Assembly: GCF_042678405.1 (NCBI RefSeq)
Contig: NZ_JBHTLI010000001.1
Span: 806,001 to 870,000 of the forward strand
Source of the DNA: Salegentibacter_A chungangensis
GTDB lineage: Bacteria; Bacteroidota; Bacteroidia; Flavobacteriales; Flavobacteriaceae
Direction: 5' to 3'
DNA length: 64,000 nucleotides
Part shown: piece after piece, positions 45,438-53,375 of the stretch
Numbering within the stretch: the first letter of the stretch is position 1
How the letters are laid out: each line of letters opens with the position of its first letter
The notes under the pieces: model-generated
What the model was told of the DNA's origin: nothing
What the model saw: only the letters and a program-made list of their open reading frames with translations
Database searches by the model: none
Translations under genes and position numbers: made by a program

Positions 45438-45737
45438 ATGACCTCAAATATTCAATATGTGAAAATGCCCACCAGCGAGGCAATGTCACAATACGTCTCT
45501 GAAAAACTTAACAAATTAGCCGATAAATACGGGTGGATTATTAATGCGGATGTTTTTTTTAAGCTCGAGAATGATCCTGCCGGAAATGGAAAAATATGCG
45601 AAATTGAATTAAGTGCACCGGGTCCAAAACTGTTTGCACAATCTAAAGAAAACAATTTCGAACTGGCCGCAAAAAAGACGGTCTCCGAACTGGAAATACA
45701 GCTTAAAAAGCGCAAAGCCATATTGAGGTCTCATTAG
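45438..45737 (+). CDS. hpf: Ribosome hibernation promoting factor (HPF/RaiA family)
   Basis: 99 residues from the ATG at 45438, which starts MTSNIQYVKMPTSEAMSQYV as family members do. The earlier ATG at 45399 is less likely. The short HPF fold is visible: SEKLNKLADKYGWIINADVFFKLEND, EIELSAPGPKLFAQSKENNFELAAKKTVSELEIQL in parts. Short HPF binds the 30S subunit and stores ribosomes as inactive dimers. The unusually stress-rich neighbourhood fits. A terminator follows. Confidence 0.85.
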   Translation: MTSNIQYVKMPTSEAMSQYVSEKLNKLADKYGWIINADVFFKLENDPAGNGKICEIELSAPGPKLFAQSKENNFELAAKKTVSELEIQLKKRKAILRSH

Positions 45738-45794
45738 TCTGAATTTGTCGCCCCAAACAATATTCAGGAGTTTCTTATTCGGATTCCCGGTTTT

Positions 45795-45826
45795 AAGCCT
45801 GCCCTTATACGGCGGGCTTATTTTTT
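45795..45826 (+). terminator. Rho-independent terminator
   Basis: Stem AAGCCTGCC / GGCGGGCTT with one G-T pair and a seven-base loop, then a T run from 45819. It lies between hpf and the convergent DUF456 gene. Confidence 0.82.
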
Positions 45827-46322
45827 AGAAAATGATCAGGTGGTATTCCCAGGCTTTATAAACGAACAGAAGCAGGAAGGCGAAGGCCACCAGGAATTCC
45901 ATAAAACTTGATGCCAGCAATCCTACAAAGGAACCGAAGGCTGCTTTGACCGCCGATTTTGAGTCACTTCGGTTAATGATCTCTCCGATAAAAGCTCCCA
46001 GAAAGGTGCCGATAATAATTCCGAAGGGAATTGGGGTTAGCAAACCTATTACCAGGCCTAAGGTTGCGCCTATCATTCCTTTTCGACTCCCCCCGTAACG
46101 TTTTGTACCCATAGCCGGGATAAAAAGATTAAGGATATAAATAAGCGCTGCTATAATCAGAGTGATACCTAAAAACCAATAATCGGTAGGGAGTCCGGGG
46201 ATAAAATACAGCACCAATAGTCCCGCCCAGCTAAGCGGTACTCCCGGTAATACCGGCAATATGCTTCCTATAATTCCTAAGATGACTAAAAAAGCGGCAA
46301 GACAAAAAATGAGTATTTCCAT
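45825..46322 (-). CDS. DUF456 membrane protein
   Basis: 165 residues from the ATG at 46322 (MEILIFCLAAFLVILGIIG); the upstream ORF extension to 46385 is a charged lead and is not favoured. It has about five hydrophobic helices with the DUF456 pattern: GSILPVLPGVPLSWAGLLVLYF, GGSRKGMIGATLGLVIGLL, and GTFLGAFIGEII (Gly-rich helices). It is an inner-membrane protein of unknown function. It is divergent from the blaI-like gene, and their shared region holds the BlaI operator. Confidence 0.87.
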   Translation of the reverse strand: MEILIFCLAAFLVILGIIGSILPVLPGVPLSWAGLLVLYFIPGLPTDYWFLGITLIIAALIYILNLFIPAMGTKRYGGSRKGMIGATLGLVIGLLTPIPFGIIIGTFLGAFIGEIINRSDSKSAVKAAFGSFVGLLASSFMEFLVAFAFLLLFVYKAWEYHLIIF

Positions 46323-46399
46323 ATCTGAAATATAAAGAAACTTTCGGGCCTGACGAAGCCTCGTTTTCCCGGGGCGGAAAAACATTATTAACTAAAAAA

Positions 46400-46431
46400 T
46401 TAGTTTAAACTAAATATTTAGTTTAAATTAG
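46400..46431. promoter_or_regulatory. BlaI-type operator (overlapping palindromes)
   Basis: Three overlapping dyads: TTAGTTTAAACTAA (46400-46413, perfect), ACTAAATATTTAGT (46409-46422, perfect) and an imperfect copy TTAGTTTAAATTAG (46418-46431). The half-site TTAGTTTAAA repeats at an 18-base interval. It lies 21 bases before the BlaI-like start, as expected for an autoregulated BlaI/MecI operator. Confidence 0.75.
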
Positions 46432-46451
46432 CTCCTGAATAAGACTGAATT

Positions 46452-46832
46452 ATGGGAGATCAAATAGAAATAAAACAACTCACTAAGGCCGAAGAGGAGA
46501 TCATGCATATCCTTTGGGATCTGAGAGAAGCCAATGTTGCAGGGATCATAGAAGTAATGCCTGAACCGAAGCCGGCGTATAATACGGTTTCTACCATTGT
46601 AAGAATTCTGGAAACGAAGGAATTTGTAGATCACAGGAAAAAAGGGAAAGGGTATATCTACTTTCCGCTGGTGGAAAAAGAGGCTTATAGCAATCAGAGT
46701 ATGAACAAGCTCATAAATAACTACTTCAATGGCTCTTTTAAAAGCATGCTTTCCTTTTTTATGAAGAAGAACGAGATGGATACCAAAGATCTTGAAGCCA
46801 TCCTGAAGGAGATCAACAAAAAAGATTCGTAA
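46452..46832 (+). CDS. BlaI/MecI/CopY family transcriptional repressor
   Basis: 126 residues. An N-terminal winged helix (LTKAEEEIMHILWDLREANV, YNTVSTIVRILETKEFVDHRK) is followed by a dimerisation tail. The gene is directly followed by an M56 peptidase with one base overlap, the usual repressor-sensor pair. The operator at 46400-46431 suggests autorepression. In Bacteroidota such pairs are common and not limited to beta-lactam resistance; the signal is unknown. Confidence 0.92.
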   Translation: MGDQIEIKQLTKAEEEIMHILWDLREANVAGIIEVMPEPKPAYNTVSTIVRILETKEFVDHRKKGKGYIYFPLVEKEAYSNQSMNKLINNYFNGSFKSMLSFFMKKNEMDTKDLEAILKEINKKDS

Positions 46833-48259
46833 TGCTACAGTATATTTTACATTTCATCTTATTTCAGCTGGGGTTCTTGCTCATCTATGAGCTGCTTTTG
46901 AAAAAAGAGACTTTTTTTAGTTACAACCGTTGGTATTTACTGGTCACCCCGGTTCTGGCAATGCTGTTACCCCTGCTAAAATTTGAAAGCCTGGGAACTA
47001 TGGTGCCGGAAGATACCCGGGTAATGCTGCCCACAGTTTACCTGGGGCAGGCAATGGAACCGGTTGCCGGAACAGGAGAGCCTACAGGCTTTCCCTTCAG
47101 TTTATGGCTGGGTGTCTATACGGCAGGTTTTTTTGTGAGTTTGCTCTTTTTCTTCAGAAAATACCTCGGCTTAAAGAAGCTTTTTAGTCTTGGCAAAAAT
47201 GCCGAAGGGAAGCAGGTCAGGATCGTCAGGATTCCGTCTTCCCGAATAGCCTGTACCTTTTATAATACCGTTTTCCTGGGGGACCAGCTGGGAGAAGAAG
47301 AAGCCAGGCAGATCCTCTCTCACGAAATGGTGCACGTAAGGCAAAAACACAGCCTGGACCTGGTCTATTTTGAGGTTCTGAAGATAATTTTCTGGTTCAA
47401 CCCGCTGGTGTATCTCTACCAGTCACGAATTGCCACGGTGCACGAGTTCATCGCCGATGCCGATGTGGTAAAGACCACCGAGAAGAAGGCTTATTTTCAG
47501 CAATTGCTGAATACAAGCTTCAGTACCCGGAATATTTCATTCATCAATCAATTTTTTAATCATTCATTAATCAAAAAACGAATACTTATGTTACAAAAAT
47601 CAAGATCCAAAGCAATTTCAAAATTCAAGTACCTTATCCTCGTACCGGTGATGCTCATTATGCTCACCTACGTGGCCTGTTCTGAAGAAAAGCCGGTTCA
47701 GGAGCCTGAAAATTCTTCGCAGAGTGATCAGTATGAGAACCTGATAAACTCTATAGACAGCCGGGCCGACTTCTCTGAAGAACAGAAGGAATACTATAAG
47801 GAAATGGTGAACGAGGAGATGAACAGCCTGGAAGATAAGATCCTTAGGGGTGCAGAGCCGGCACCACCACCGGCCCCTGTGCAGCAGATGGATAACGGGG
47901 CATTTCCTTTTGCGGCCATAGACCAGGTGCCATTGTTTCCCGGTTGTGAACAACTGAAATCCAATGAGGCTCAAAAGAAATGTATGAGCGATAAAATTTC
48001 AGGATTCGTGAACAGCAATTTTGATGTTAAAGGAATGAAAGCTTATGCAAAGCCCGGAGTGAACAGGGTGGTTGTAAAATTCAGGATAGACGAACAGGGT
48101 AATATTACGGATTTGGCATCGCGGGCTGCCGTTCCTCAGCTGGCAGAAGAGGCGGAAAGGGTGGTTAACGCTTTACCGCAAATGCAGCCCGGCGAGCAGA
48201 ACGGCCAGAAGGTAAGCGTTATGTACAGTTTACCAATCGTGTTTAAAAATGGCGAGTAG
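46832..48259 (+). CDS. M56 (BlaR1-type) membrane metallopeptidase fused to a TonB-like C-terminal domain
   Basis: 475 residues. Three or four transmembrane helices in the first 290 residues enclose a zinc-protease loop with H164-E165-x2-H168 in LSHEMVHVRQKHS. The last helix (LVPVMLIMLTYVAC) is followed by a periplasmic part ending in a TonB C-terminal-like domain (about 370-475: PLFPGCEQLKSNEAQKKCMS, VKFRIDEQGNITDLASR). The protease is expected to cleave the BlaI-like repressor on signal; the TonB-like domain may sense or couple to a periplasmic partner. Its C-terminus resembles the lipoprotein encoded next. Confidence 0.88.
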   Translation: MLQYILHFILFQLGFLLIYELLLKKETFFSYNRWYLLVTPVLAMLLPLLKFESLGTMVPEDTRVMLPTVYLGQAMEPVAGTGEPTGFPFSLWLGVYTAGFFVSLLFFFRKYLGLKKLFSLGKNAEGKQVRIVRIPSSRIACTFYNTVFLGDQLGEEEARQILSHEMVHVRQKHSLDLVYFEVLKIIFWFNPLVYLYQSRIATVHEFIADADVVKTTEKKAYFQQLLNTSFSTRNISFINQFFNHSLIKKRILMLQKSRSKAISKFKYLILVPVMLIMLTYVACSEEKPVQEPENSSQSDQYENLINSIDSRADFSEEQKEYYKEMVNEEMNSLEDKILRGAEPAPPPAPVQQMDNGAFPFAAIDQVPLFPGCEQLKSNEAQKKCMSDKISGFVNSNFDVKGMKAYAKPGVNRVVVKFRIDEQGNITDLASRAAVPQLAEEAERVVNALPQMQPGEQNGQKVSVMYSLPIVFKNGE

Positions 48260-48295
48260 AATTATTTACTGAATTTACTATTTATCGCCGTACTT

Positions 48296-48328
48296 AAAGC
48301 CGAAGCCTGGACTTCGGCTTTTGCTTTT
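48296..48328 (+). terminator. Rho-independent terminator
   Basis: A 10-bp perfect stem (AAAGCCGAAG / CTTCGGCTTT) with a six-base loop and T-rich tail, 37 bases past the M56 gene stop. Confidence 0.87.
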
Positions 48329-48443
48329 TCACCTCTTCGCAATTCCTTTACTGAGAATTAGCCGCGGGTCTTTCTTTTAATTTCCACTTTTTTTCCTAAG
48401 CTGCTTAATTTCACTATTTTTGGAGACCGAAAGTCCCGAATGA

Positions 48444-48917
48444 ATGAAAAAAATTCTACTTCCTGTTTTAGTATTGCTGCTTGCTTCCTGCAATTTTGAG
48501 ACAAAAAAAATATCTTCAGAAGAAGTTTTCGACCAGGAGTCAAAATCCCTGAACTGGAAAGAAGTAGATGAATATCCTGCTTTTGAAGATTGCAAGAACG
48601 AAACAGAACTTCCCGCTGCTAAAGATTGTTTTGCGACCAAGGTGGCCGAGAATATTTATGCTTACCTGGCTGCCCAGCAACCCGTGGTGACCGAGAGCAT
48701 AGACGATACGCTTTATCTTTACCTGGAGATCAGTAAAGAGGGCCGGCCGGTGATCGATTCGGTTAAGGTAGACTCTACGGTGACCAGGCAGTTGCCTGAC
48801 ATTAAAATATGGCTTAAACAAAGCATAGATTCGCTTCCAAAGATCTATCCGGCCAGCAAGAGAGGGATCCCGGTATCTACGGTTTTCAAGATGCCTATCG
48901 TGATCAAGGCCGAATAA
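48444..48917 (+). CDS. Lipoprotein related to the TonB-like domain of the M56 protein
   Basis: 157 residues with a lipoprotein signal (LVLLLASC, Cys about 16). The mature domain parallels the tail of the M56 protein: YPAFEDC versus LFPGCE, a second conserved Cys about 15 residues on, then LYLEISKEGRPVIDS versus VKFRIDEQGNITD, and FKMPIVIK versus MYSLPIVFK. Thus it is a free-standing TonB C-terminal-like domain. It has its own transcription unit after the terminator at 48296. The likely role is a signal partner in the same pathway, by inference from similarity and position. It converges with dnaE, abutting its stop. Confidence 0.65.
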   Translation: MKKILLPVLVLLLASCNFETKKISSEEVFDQESKSLNWKEVDEYPAFEDCKNETELPAAKDCFATKVAENIYAYLAAQQPVVTESIDDTLYLYLEISKEGRPVIDSVKVDSTVTRQLPDIKIWLKQSIDSLPKIYPASKRGIPVSTVFKMPIVIKAE

Positions 48918-51902
48918 TTATTCTGCATTTTTCATTTTGAATCCAGGCTCCGCCAGGCGCGGGTCTTCCGAGGTATGCTGCCTTGAGATCCATTTAATGC
49001 TGATGGATATATAATCAAGATCGTTCACCACCGTGCCGTGACACAGGTAAATTCCTTTGCTCCTTAACGGATATTTTTCGGCTACATAAGGGAAATGTAC
49101 GGTGTCAAAGATCTCGCCTTCCGCATCATAAAAAGTCCCGAAATACATATACTTATTATTCACCGTCCCGGTCTTTTTGGCGGTGATGAGGTTCCCGTAG
49201 ATCTCCACATCTTTCCCGATGTGTTCTTTAAGATCCCTGGCCTTCACCGAGTCTTTCATCGGTTCTTTCAACAGGTCGAAATGGCTGCATAGGGGGAAGC
49301 CCAGGAGCTCCATCTGGTCGTAGGCCTCCACCAGTTTTGAGAATTCGAATTCGGGGAGTTCAAAATCCCGCTGTGGGGTCTTAAAAAGCACCGCCTGGTT
49401 GGTTTTTGGCTTGCTTTTGTTCAGCCTGAAAGAAGCCTTCCAGAGCAAATGATATTTGTCCAGCCCGGTAAACCTGAAAGCGTTTATCCTAAGGAGGATG
49501 CTCAGCTGCTCTATAGAGATATAAATGCGGTCCAGAAAATCGTCTAAAGAACTGAAGGGCCCGAAGAACTGCCGGTTTTCCAGGATCTGTTGAATCACTC
49601 TGGCTTCCAGCTCTTTCAGATAGCCCAGGCCAAGGTAAACATCCCTGCCATAGATCATATTGGGGTGGTCGCTTTTATTGATACAGGGCGCGTGGATCTT
49701 CCCGCCGCAATGCCTGATCTCCTGGATATAGGTCTCCACATTATAAAATCCACCCCCGTTATTGAGTGCCGCCACCATAAATTCTAAGGGGAAATATTTT
49801 TTAAGGTACAGGCTCTGGTAGCTTTCCACGGCATAAGAGGCTGAATGCCCCTTGGGGAAGGCATAGCCCGCAAAAGAAGAGATCTGGTCCCAGACTTCGG
49901 TGATAAGCGGTTCGGGATAGCCCTTTTTCCGACAGTTTTCCCTGAACTTATCTTCGATCTTTTGCATCTGGTTCCCGGAAGTCTTCTTCCCGCTCATTCC
50001 CCGCCTCAACACATCGGCGTCATCAAAGCTTAAATCTGCGAACCGGTGCGCGACCTTCATCACATCTTCCTGATAGACCATCACGCCGTAGGTGTCGGGC
50101 ATAATTTCATACATCACGGGATGGGCCTGCTTCCGGCGTTCGGGGTCGCGGTGGCGCTTTATATACTCCTCCTTCATTCCGCCGCTGGAAATGCCGGGGC
50201 GGATAATAGAACTTGCCGCAACCAGGTTCATATAATTATCGGTTTGCAGTTTGGTGAGCAGCCCGCGCATTGCCGGCGATTCCACATAGAAAACGCCCAT
50301 ACAGTCCCCCGTTTTCAGCAAATTGTTGATGCCGGGATCTTCCTTGAAGGCCCGTATGTTTTCAATATCCTCGACTTCAGCACCGGGCTGATTCTGCTTA
50401 ATTAGCGCTATGGTATCGGTTATTTTGGAGAGTCCGCGCTGGGCAAGAATATCGAATTTATGGATGCCCACCTCTTCCGCGATATTCATATCTATCTGTA
50501 TGGTTTGAAATCCTTTAGGCGGAAGAAAAGTCCCGGCATAGTTGAACACCGAGTCATTAAGGATCAGGATCCCTCCCGAATGCACGCTCAGGTAATTGGG
50601 GAACCCCTCGATGAGCCTGCTGTACTGCAGCACCAGTTTCTCCAGGTGGTCCAGGTCTTCATAACGAAAGAACCCGGCTGAAAGCTTGTCGATATTCTCT
50701 TTGGGCAGTCCGAATACCTTTCCCAGTTCCCGGGCAACCGCTTTGCGTTTAAAGGTGACATAGGTACCCATAAGCGCCGTGTTTTTGTAGGTCTCGAAAA
50801 TATACCTGGTCACATCGTTGCGGTCTTTCCAGGAAAAATCGATATCAAAATCGGGAGGGGATTTCCTGTTGGCGTTTATAAAGCGTTCAAAATAAAGATC
50901 GAGCTCTATGGGATCTACATTGGTGATGCCTATGATGTAAGCGATAATGGAGTTGGCACCGCTTCCCCGGCCTACAAAGGGATAGTTTTGTGACCTTGCA
51001 TAGCTGATGATCTCATAGTTGATAAGGAAATAAGACACAAAACCAAGGCTGATGATGGCCGAAAGTTCCTTATCTATACGTTCCCGTACCTTTTTCCCGG
51101 CTTTCGGGTAACGTTTGGGCAGATTGTCAGCGCAAAGCTGTTTAAGCCTTTTTATGTCATTCTCTTCATTTTCAGAAAGTACCTTTAAATTCCGGTTCCG
51201 GCCTTTGCCGAACTCAAAGTCTGTGTGGCAGGCATCCATCAGCTCTTGTGTGTTGCTGAGGATGTGGGGAAACTCCCGGAACTCTTCTTTCAGCTTGTCG
51301 ATATGCAGCATTTTATGCGCAAAAGATCCCTGTTCGCTTTCCGGAAGCTTACTGAGCAGGGTGTTGTTATCTATGGCCCGAAGCAGGCGATGGGCATTAT
51401 AATCTCTTTTATTCCTGAAACTCACGGGTTGCAGCACCACCAGTTTGTCCCGCAGTTTCCGGTATGTTGAGAATTTTAGTTTACGAAGATCTTCTGCGGA
51501 AACGCCTATAAACTCATTGCTGCCAAAATTGGTCTTTTTCCGGAGGCTTACTTCCTTAAACGGATAAATGATGAAGCAATCCAAAAGGGGAGGAGCATCG
51601 GCGTCAAACTTCTTTCCGCTATGCAGATGTTTGGAAAGGTGCTCATTGAGGTTTCTGAAGCCCCTGTTGTTTTTGGCGATTCCCACATATTGCTGATGGA
51701 CGCCATTCCTGAAGTCTGTCCCCACCAGCGGGCGGATGGAGGTCTTTTTGGTGATCCTGATGAATTCCAGGCAGGCCGAGGTATTGTTGATATCGGTGAT
51801 CGCGAAACGGTCTACCCCGTTCTCTTTCGCAAGGCTGCACAGCTCTGCTGCCGGAAAGGTTCCGTAGCGCAAAGAGTAGTAAGTGTGGCAGTTTAGATAC
51901 AT
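48918..51902 (-). CDS. DNA polymerase III alpha subunit, DnaE2/ImuC-like
   Basis: 994 residues, shorter than replicative DnaE (about 1160). PHP domain at the start (CHTYYSLRYGTFPAAEL; the first ligand of the usual HxH pair is Asn), polymerase catalytic acids in PDFDIDF at D351, D353 and D355, palm/fingers blocks GRGSGANSIIAYIIG and FPKGHSASYAV, helix-hairpin region near 760, and an OB-fold (about 890-960, VEIYGNLITAKKTG). The short C-terminus suggests loss of the tau-binding region. Lying downstream of a Y-family polymerase on the same strand (113-bp gap), it fits an error-prone translesion polymerase rather than the replicative one. Confidence 0.85.
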   Translation of the reverse strand: MYLNCHTYYSLRYGTFPAAELCSLAKENGVDRFAITDINNTSACLEFIRITKKTSIRPLVGTDFRNGVHQQYVGIAKNNRGFRNLNEHLSKHLHSGKKFDADAPPLLDCFIIYPFKEVSLRKKTNFGSNEFIGVSAEDLRKLKFSTYRKLRDKLVVLQPVSFRNKRDYNAHRLLRAIDNNTLLSKLPESEQGSFAHKMLHIDKLKEEFREFPHILSNTQELMDACHTDFEFGKGRNRNLKVLSENEENDIKRLKQLCADNLPKRYPKAGKKVRERIDKELSAIISLGFVSYFLINYEIISYARSQNYPFVGRGSGANSIIAYIIGITNVDPIELDLYFERFINANRKSPPDFDIDFSWKDRNDVTRYIFETYKNTALMGTYVTFKRKAVARELGKVFGLPKENIDKLSAGFFRYEDLDHLEKLVLQYSRLIEGFPNYLSVHSGGILILNDSVFNYAGTFLPPKGFQTIQIDMNIAEEVGIHKFDILAQRGLSKITDTIALIKQNQPGAEVEDIENIRAFKEDPGINNLLKTGDCMGVFYVESPAMRGLLTKLQTDNYMNLVAASSIIRPGISSGGMKEEYIKRHRDPERRKQAHPVMYEIMPDTYGVMVYQEDVMKVAHRFADLSFDDADVLRRGMSGKKTSGNQMQKIEDKFRENCRKKGYPEPLITEVWDQISSFAGYAFPKGHSASYAVESYQSLYLKKYFPLEFMVAALNNGGGFYNVETYIQEIRHCGGKIHAPCINKSDHPNMIYGRDVYLGLGYLKELEARVIQQILENRQFFGPFSSLDDFLDRIYISIEQLSILLRINAFRFTGLDKYHLLWKASFRLNKSKPKTNQAVLFKTPQRDFELPEFEFSKLVEAYDQMELLGFPLCSHFDLLKEPMKDSVKARDLKEHIGKDVEIYGNLITAKKTGTVNNKYMYFGTFYDAEGEIFDTVHFPYVAEKYPLRSKGIYLCHGTVVNDLDYISISIKWISRQHTSEDPRLAEPGFKMKNAE

Positions 51903-52015
51903 CTCTTTTTTAATTTCAATACTTTCACCCCTGATAATGCCGGGAAGGAGCTCGTTTTCGTCACCCTGAACTTATCCGGTTAATTGTTTATTGACCACTG
52001 CTCATTGCTAACTGT

Positions 52016-53236
52016 TTACTGTTTCCTGTGTGCCAGTACTATTGGCGGCTCCCCGTTAAAGGGATTTCCCATCCGCCCTATGGTCTTGGTGCCCAGCGTT
52101 ACCGCACGCATCACACTATGCTCGCCAAAACGGTTCTTGATCTTATCCAGCGAATTGTAGAGGTTCAGCATCTCTTCAGAATCATCAAAGAGGTTGATCT
52201 GGTAATGCCCGCCCACGAGTCCGCTGAAACGCACTCCTATCAGCCTTATGAGCAGCCGGCGGCTGTAGAGCTGTTTAAAAAGTTCTTCCACCTTGGGGAT
52301 CAGGATATGATCGGCGCTGGTGTACGGGATCTTTGCCTGTTTGCTTTGGGTCTGGAAATCGGAATACCTGATCTTTACGCTCACCACCGAGGTAAGCTTA
52401 TTGCCCCGGCGCAGCTGGTAGGCCAGACTTTCGGCCATCGCTACCAGGGTGGCGTGCAGCCGCAGCATATCTATGGTATCCCGGTTAAAGGTACGCTCGG
52501 TAGAGACCGATTTCCGTTCGTGAAAAGGGATGATAGGCGGATTATCTATCCCGTGAGCCCTTTTCCAGATGGTGCGCCCGTTCTTACCCAGTACGTTCTC
52601 CAGCACTTCCACCGGCATTTTCTGAATGGTCTCTATTCTTCTCACCCCCAGGTTCAGCAGTTTCTGAAAGGTCTTGGTCCCGATCATAGGGATCTTGTTC
52701 ACCGTGAGCGGGGCAAGGAAACCTCTTTCGGTACCCGCCACGATGATCTTTTGGGCGTTGGGCTTCCCTTCTCCGGTGGCGATCTTCGAGACGATCTTGT
52801 TTTGGGAAAGTCCGAAGGAAATAGGCAGCCGCGTCTCCCTTACAATATGCTCCTGAAGTTCGAGGGCGAATTTATTGATCCCGAAGAACCTGTCCATCCC
52901 GGTAAGATCGGCGTAAAACTCATCGACACTGGCCTTTTCAAAAATAGGGACCCGTTCCCTGATGATCTCGGTCACCTCGTGGGAGAGCCTGGTGTAGGTA
53001 GAGGCATCCCCCTTAATGACGATGGCCTGCGGACAGAGCTGCCGGGCCACTTTCATCGCCATTCCCGAGCGCACCCCGTGAGTGCGGGTCTCATAGCTGC
53101 AGGCGGCTACCACCCCGCGGTCGCCAAGCCCGCCCACAATAAGCGGTTTGTCTTTTAGCCGGGAGTCTTCACGCCTCTCTGCCGAGACAAAAAAAGCATC
53201 CAGATCCAGATGAATTATAGACTTTGTAGTATTCAT
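52016..53236 (-). CDS. dinB: Y-family DNA polymerase (DinB/Pol IV type)
   Basis: 406 residues. The catalytic acids are all present: D11/D13 in HLDLDAFFVSAE, and D105/E106 in ASVDEFYADLTG. This differs from ImuB of proteobacteria, which lacks them. AACSYETRTHGVRSGM gives the fingers motif, GLSQNKIVSKIATGEGKPN the thumb, and the little-finger domain fills the last 140 residues. It is an active translesion polymerase by motif. Two palindromic operators lie just upstream (53242-53271), and the DnaE-like gene follows, forming a mutasome-like operon. Confidence 0.92.
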   Translation of the reverse strand: MNTTKSIIHLDLDAFFVSAERREDSRLKDKPLIVGGLGDRGVVAACSYETRTHGVRSGMAMKVARQLCPQAIVIKGDASTYTRLSHEVTEIIRERVPIFEKASVDEFYADLTGMDRFFGINKFALELQEHIVRETRLPISFGLSQNKIVSKIATGEGKPNAQKIIVAGTERGFLAPLTVNKIPMIGTKTFQKLLNLGVRRIETIQKMPVEVLENVLGKNGRTIWKRAHGIDNPPIIPFHERKSVSTERTFNRDTIDMLRLHATLVAMAESLAYQLRRGNKLTSVVSVKIRYSDFQTQSKQAKIPYTSADHILIPKVEELFKQLYSRRLLIRLIGVRFSGLVGGHYQINLFDDSEEMLNLYNSLDKIKNRFGEHSVMRAVTLGTKTIGRMGNPFNGEPPIVLAHRKQ

Positions 53237-53241
53237 TATTT

Positions 53242-53273
53242 GGAATAATTCCTTTTAATTGGATATATTCCAA
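53242..53273. promoter_or_regulatory. Paired SOS/LexA-like operators upstream of dinB
   Basis: GGAATAATTCC (53242-53252) and GGATATATTCC (53261-53271) are palindromes in tandem, 19 bases apart (about two helical turns), six bases before the dinB start and about 105 bases before the divergent DUF3883 gene. They overlap the place where the dinB promoter should be, as repressor sites do. Assignment to a LexA-like factor is inference from gene context. Confidence 0.6.
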
Positions 53274-53324
53274 AATTAGAAAATTATTGAATAGGAAGAG
53301 GAGAGAGGAGTGTTAAAAAGTGGA

Positions 53325-53357
53325 TTTGGTGATTAGGATTTTTTTTGACTAAATTTA
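53325..53357 (+). promoter_or_regulatory. Possible promoter of the DUF3883-led operon
   Basis: TTTG at 53325-53328, a 21-base spacer, then TAAATTTA at 53350-53357 (one mismatch to TAnnTTTG), 18 bases before the ATG at 53376. This fits Bacteroidota promoter geometry. Confidence 0.4.
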
Positions 53358-53375
53358 TTTTTCAAAGCTTAGCCT

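Noticed and set aside
52028..53158. 376-codon plus-strand ORF opposite dinB
   Set aside because: It is antisense to a clear Y-family polymerase whose catalytic motifs are intact; the long open frame results from codon bias.
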